NCBI GenBank assembly: GCA_017520105.1
Contig: JAFWRL010000184.1
Location: 1-26,022 of the forward strand
Source: Fibrobacter sp.
Lineage (GTDB): Bacteria; Fibrobacterota; Fibrobacteria; Fibrobacterales; Fibrobacteraceae
Direction: 5' to 3'
Length of the DNA stretch: 26,022 bases
Shown here: positions 22,766 to 26,022 of the stretch, in pieces
How the letters are laid out: each line of letters opens with the position of its first letter
Position numbering within the stretch: the first letter of the stretch is position 1
Position numbers and translations under genes: made by a program
The notes under the pieces: generated by a model
What the model was told of the DNA's origin: nothing
Databases searched by the model: none
What the model saw: only the letters and a program-made list of their open reading frames with translations

Positions 22766-24037
22766 ATGGCAGATGGCTTGAACTGTTCTAGACCTGTTTA
22801 TATCAATGATTATAGCCTTTATTGCATTTTAGGTGGCGATAAAGTTCAAATTCTTGATGCTCTCAAGAATGGCAGACGTGGGACTTTTACCACGTACGAT
22901 GTGGCTGGCGTTCAGCGCCCTGCTGCAACGATTGACCCAGTTTCGCTTGCACCCGTCCCTGAAAAAAAGTTTGATAATCGCGTGAATCGCTTGTCGCAAG
23001 CGGCTTTAGTCAGCGTTGAAAAGGCTATCCAGAAAGCGGTTGAAAAATATGGCGCAAACCGTGTTGGAATTTTTATCGGTTCCTGTGATAACGGTTCCGA
23101 AGCGTCGATGGCGGCGCTCAAGTGCTTTAAAGAAACGGGAGCGTTCCCGGAAGGCTACGTTCTCGATTACCAGCGTGCTGATTTCCCGGCCCAGTTTATT
23201 GCTGAACGTTTTGGAATCACGGGAATGCTTTCGGTGCATTCTACAGCGTGTGCGTCTAGCGCGAGCGCTTTTGTTTCGGCGCGCAATAACCTTTACGCGG
23301 GCAATTGCGATGTGGCGATTGTGGGCGGTGTCGATATTGCGTCTCTTTCGGTGATACTCGGTTTTGCTTCGCTTGAGGCGATGAGCGATAAGCCGACGAA
23401 TCCTTTTAGTGCAAATCGCTCCGGTCTTACGCTTGGCGATGCAGCGGTGTACTTCGTGGTGACTCGTGAGCCTGACACTGACCTTTGTACGGCTGATTGC
23501 GAAGGTCTCAAAGTAATTGGCTTTGGCGAAAGTGATGATGCGGACCACATTACAGCACCGCGTGCCGATGGGGAAGGGGCGTATCAGGCAATGAAGGCTG
23601 CGCTTACGGATGCTGCGCTTGACGCTTCTCAAATTGGTTATGTGAATTTGCATGGAACGGGAACAGAATTGAATGATGCGATGGAATCGCGTGCGGTCAA
23701 CCGTCTTTTCGGAGAATCTAATCATGTAGATGTTCCGGTTAGTTCGACGAAAGCTCTCACTGGACATACGCTTGGGGCGGCCGGCGCTTTGGAACTTGCG
23801 TTCTGTTGCCTTGCCATGAAGGGGGGCCGCGAATCTGGCATTGATAAAAACAACTGTGGTGAAAAAGAATATCTTCTTCCTGCGCATTTTTTTGATGGCG
23901 TTGTCGATCCGGAACTTCCGCTACTTCATTTCGTAAAACCCGGCGAAACATCAAAAAATCTCAAGTATTGCATGAGCAATTCCTTTGCGTTCGGCGGTTG
24001 TAATGTATCTTTGATTGTAGAAAACGGTTTGGCATGA
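22766..24037 (+). CDS. apeO: beta-ketoacyl-ACP synthase (ApeO-like)
   Basis: This 423-residue ketosynthase has the intact Cys-His-His triad: Cys162 in STACASSAS, His296 in LHGTGTELND and His334 in TKALTGHTLGAAGA. It should condense malonyl-ACP with the growing aryl polyene and, by analogy with the proteobacterial system, pair with the ApeC-like chain length factor encoded in the divergent arm. The ATG at 22766 is chosen because gag lies upstream at a fitting distance. An ATG at 22745 and a TTG at 22733 are in frame but lack ribosome binding sites. Its last four bases overlap the dehydratase start (ATGA). Confidence 0.93.
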   Translation: MADGLNCSRPVYINDYSLYCILGGDKVQILDALKNGRRGTFTTYDVAGVQRPAATIDPVSLAPVPEKKFDNRVNRLSQAALVSVEKAIQKAVEKYGANRVGIFIGSCDNGSEASMAALKCFKETGAFPEGYVLDYQRADFPAQFIAERFGITGMLSVHSTACASSASAFVSARNNLYAGNCDVAIVGGVDIASLSVILGFASLEAMSDKPTNPFSANRSGLTLGDAAVYFVVTREPDTDLCTADCEGLKVIGFGESDDADHITAPRADGEGAYQAMKAALTDAALDASQIGYVNLHGTGTELNDAMESRAVNRLFGESNHVDVPVSSTKALTGHTLGAAGALELAFCCLAMKGGRESGIDKNNCGEKEYLLPAHFFDGVVDPELPLLHFVKPGETSKNLKYCMSNSFAFGGCNVSLIVENGLA

Positions 24038-24504
24038 AAGAAGTATTTGATTCAAAAGATTTAGTGAGTGAACTTGTACCCCACAAGGGCAAAATGTTTT
24101 TGCTCGACCGAATCCGTGATTACGATTTGAACGAAAAATCCATTACGACCGAAATCGATATTACCCGCGACAACTTGCTTTATGAAGAAGAACTTGGCGG
24201 TGTGCCTGTGTGGGTTGCCTTTGAATACATGGCCCAAAGCGTCTCGGCACTGTCGGGAATCTACGGTCGCTCAAAAGGCGAGAAACCGAAAACGGGCTTT
24301 ATCCTGAGCGTGAATGGATTTAAGGCTGATGTTCCTGTTTTTAAACAGGGCGAGACTGTGGTCGTTAATGTCCAGGAAAAAATTCGTGTGGATCAAGCCG
24401 TTACCTTCGATGGCGTGGCGATGGTCGGCAATAAGGTTGTCGTGACTGCAAAAATCAATACGGTCGAAGTAGATGATTCAAAGAATCCTTTGAATTTAAT
24501 TTGA
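24034..24504 (+). CDS. apeP: 3-hydroxyacyl-ACP dehydratase (ApeP-like hotdog)
   Basis: This 156-residue hotdog protein has the FabZ/ApeP-type segment LVPHKGKMFLLD (His17) and the second active-site segment VPVWVAFEYMAQS (Glu64), which together remove water from 3-hydroxyacyl-ACP. In the described aryl polyene systems ApeP works together with ApeI. Here ApeI is the C-terminal domain of the large fusion at 13524-15947. It overlaps the ketosynthase stop by four bases, and its stop lies eight bases before the ketoreductase ATG. The family assignment is firm; pairing with the fused domain is an inference. Confidence 0.9.
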   Translation: MKEVFDSKDLVSELVPHKGKMFLLDRIRDYDLNEKSITTEIDITRDNLLYEEELGGVPVWVAFEYMAQSVSALSGIYGRSKGEKPKTGFILSVNGFKADVPVFKQGETVVVNVQEKIRVDQAVTFDGVAMVGNKVVVTAKINTVEVDDSKNPLNLI

Positions 24505-24512
24505 GGTATGGT

Positions 24513-25241
24513 ATGGAAAATGAAAAGTCTGTCTTGATTACGGGTGCTAGTGGCGGTATTGGGCTTGCTATTGCCGAAGCGGTGGCAAAAGAGGGTTACA
24601 CCGTTGTGGCCCACTATAATAGGAACTCCGCTCCGATTGATGAACTTGCCGAACGTATCCGCGCCAATGGCGGAAAAATTCGCTCGTTGCAGTTTGATAT
24701 TTGCGACCGGGAACAGTGCCGTGAAGTCCTCGAAAAGGATATCGCCGAGAACGGCGTGTATTATGGCGTTGTGACGAATGCCGGAGTCTGCGCCGATGCG
24801 GCGTTTCCGGCCATGACAGATGAATATTGGGACAAAGTCTTGAATACAAACTTGAATGGTTTTTATAACGTCGTCCATCCGATTGTCATGCCCATGTGCC
24901 GCAAGCGTAAAGGCCGCATCATTACGATTTCGTCGGTCTCTGGCGTAATCGGAAATCGCGGACAAGTGAACTACAGCGCCTCGAAAGCAGGCATTATCGG
25001 TGCTACGAAGGCTCTTGCGACGGAACTGGCAAGCCGAAACATCACCGTAAATAGCGTTGCACCGGGCGTTATCGAAACCGAAATGATTAAGGATGCCCCG
25101 TTGGACATGATTCTCCCGACTATCCCGATGAAGCGCGTGGGCAAGCCCGAAGAGGTCGCGGCCACAGTCGTGTTCCTGCTTTCCGAGGGGGCCGCCTACA
25201 TCACACGTCAAGTTATCTCTGTTAACGGAGGGCTGGCGTGA
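24513..25241 (+). CDS. apeQ: 3-oxoacyl-ACP reductase (FabG-like, ApeQ)
   Basis: This 242-residue short-chain dehydrogenase has the NADPH-binding GASGGIG (11-17), an NAG motif and the Ser141-Tyr154-Lys158 catalytic set in ISSVSG...YSASK. It reduces the 3-keto group in each polyene extension cycle. The ATG at 24513 follows gagg at 24503-24506 with six bases spacing; an in-frame TTG at 24501 overlaps the dehydratase but is less likely. Its TGA overlaps the next gene's GTG. A housekeeping FabG is unlikely given the position between polyene dehydratase and ketosynthase genes. Confidence 0.94.
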   Translation: MENEKSVLITGASGGIGLAIAEAVAKEGYTVVAHYNRNSAPIDELAERIRANGGKIRSLQFDICDREQCREVLEKDIAENGVYYGVVTNAGVCADAAFPAMTDEYWDKVLNTNLNGFYNVVHPIVMPMCRKRKGRIITISSVSGVIGNRGQVNYSASKAGIIGATKALATELASRNITVNSVAPGVIETEMIKDAPLDMILPTIPMKRVGKPEEVAATVVFLLSEGAAYITRQVISVNGGLA

Positions 25242-26022
25242 GTCGTCGCGTAGTCGTTACAGGAGGCAGTTACATTACATCCCTGGGGATGGAACTGGAC
25301 GATATTTTTTCGGAACTCAGGACTCTGAAAAATCATATTGTTCGTATTGACGATTGGGACAAGTATGCGCAAATGAATACGCGCTTGGCTGGCCCCATTC
25401 TCTATGACTTGCCCGAGTATCCGCGTAAAAAGGTTCGTGGTGCTGGACGTGTGGGAATACTTGCCATCTCGTCTTCGGACAAGGCCATGCAAATGGCAGG
25501 GCTCGTGGACGAAAAGGAACTCCTCAAATCGGGTCGCGTGGGTGTCGCTATGGGATCGTCCATGGGGAGCGTCCGACCGCTTCTCGATTTTGTTTCTATG
25601 CAAAATCCACCTTACGACTGCTCGAAAGTTTCGTTGACAACGTACATCCAGTCGATGCCGCAGACAAGTGCTGTGAACGTGAGCCTTTTCTTTGGGTTGA
25701 CGGGGCGGCTTATTACGACGAATACGGCATGCACGAGCGGCAGCCTCTCCATTGGTTATGCTTACGAAGCGATTAAATATGGAATGCAAGATGTGATGAT
25801 TGCGGGCGGAGCCGAAGAACTCGCTGCAACTGAAGCTGCTGTATTTGATACTTTGTTTGCGACTAGCGTAAAGAACGATACTCCAGAAATCACGCCTGCT
25901 CCATACGACCGCGACCGCGACGGCCTAGTTATTGGCGAAGGTGCCGGAACGCTTGTGCTCGAAGAATATGAACACGCTAAGGCTCGTGGAGCGCACATTT
26001 ATGCGGAACTCGTCGGCTTTGG
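25238..26022 (+). CDS. apeR: second beta-ketoacyl-ACP synthase (ApeR-like), 3' end outside window
   Basis: The frame is open from a GTG at 25238 to the window end (261 codons), so the C-terminal half with both histidines is missing. The start overlaps the ketoreductase TGA, and ggaggg lies five bases before it. The nucleophile is Cys165 in TACTSGSLS, followed by IAGGAEEL and then YDRDRDGLVIGEGAG, typical of FabF-like synthases. Together with the ketosynthase at 22766 this gives the cluster two cysteine-bearing synthases. This one may extend a different chain or prime the pathway. The protein is cytoplasmic. Confidence 0.92.
   Translation, partial: MSRRVVVTGGSYITSLGMELDDIFSELRTLKNHIVRIDDWDKYAQMNTRLAGPILYDLPEYPRKKVRGAGRVGILAISSSDKAMQMAGLVDEKELLKSGRVGVAMGSSMGSVRPLLDFVSMQNPPYDCSKVSLTTYIQSMPQTSAVNVSLFFGLTGRLITTNTACTSGSLSIGYAYEAIKYGMQDVMIAGGAEELAATEAAVFDTLFATSVKNDTPEITPAPYDRDRDGLVIGEGAGTLVLEEYEHAKARGAHIYAELVGF

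Overview
The window comes from a Fibrobacter-type bacterium, probably F. succinogenes or a close relative. The strongest evidence is a lipoprotein at 7337-8653 with two copies of the FISUMP domain (Fibrobacter succinogenes major paralogous domain). Moderate GC content, dense same-strand operons with stop/start overlaps, and TATATT-like -10 boxes fit this. The taxonomic call is an inference from sequence features, not a database match.

Left part (1-1561): the 3' end of a radical SAM/SPASM haem-biosynthesis protein (AhbD/NirJ type), broken by a one-base frameshift near 253; a small three-helix membrane protein that overlaps it; and tadA, the tRNA adenosine deaminase.

Motor operon (1659-7296, + strand): six tightly packed genes. 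In order they are a lipoprotein, a secreted parallel beta-helix protein, an unknown soluble protein, a MotA/TolQ/ExbB-type channel with a ~390-residue coiled-coil tail (ZorA-like), a MotB/OmpA-type stator partner (ZorB-like, Asp17 in the membrane helix), and a second unknown soluble protein. The channel pair resembles that of Zorya anti-phage systems, but no ZorC, ZorD or ZorE effector is present. The partners are uncharacterised envelope or soluble proteins. This is the best candidate in the window for an undescribed system. The first gene looks leaderless.

Middle (7337-10163): the FISUMP lipoprotein converges on argH. Two copies of a 33-bp hairpin repeat lie between them. A terminator-like hairpin sits in the argH leader.

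Right part (10305-26022+): an aryl polyene/flexirubin-type (APE) type II polyketide cluster split over two divergent operons from a shared promoter at 12878-12987. The minus-strand arm is methyltransferase, chain-length-factor-like ketosynthase and PlsC-type acyltransferase (B-C-D). The plus-strand arm is two ACPs (E, F), a three-part membrane/AMP-ligase/dehydratase fusion (G-H-I), a GT2 glycosyltransferase and an LpxL-type acyltransferase (two halves of J), an MIO aromatic ammonia lyase, a thioesterase (K), a LolA-like carrier (L), an MMPL exporter (M), a ketosynthase (O), a dehydratase (P), a ketoreductase (Q) and a second ketosynthase that runs off the window (R). In the proposed pathway the lyase makes an aryl acrylate such as 4-coumarate. 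The ligase loads it on an ACP. KS/CLF, KR and DH then extend it as a conjugated polyene. The methyltransferase decorates the ring. Glycosyl- and acyltransferases attach it to a lipid, and LolA/MMPL proteins move it to the outer membrane. The Ape letters follow the proteobacterial nomenclature as I recall it and are assigned by family and gene order.
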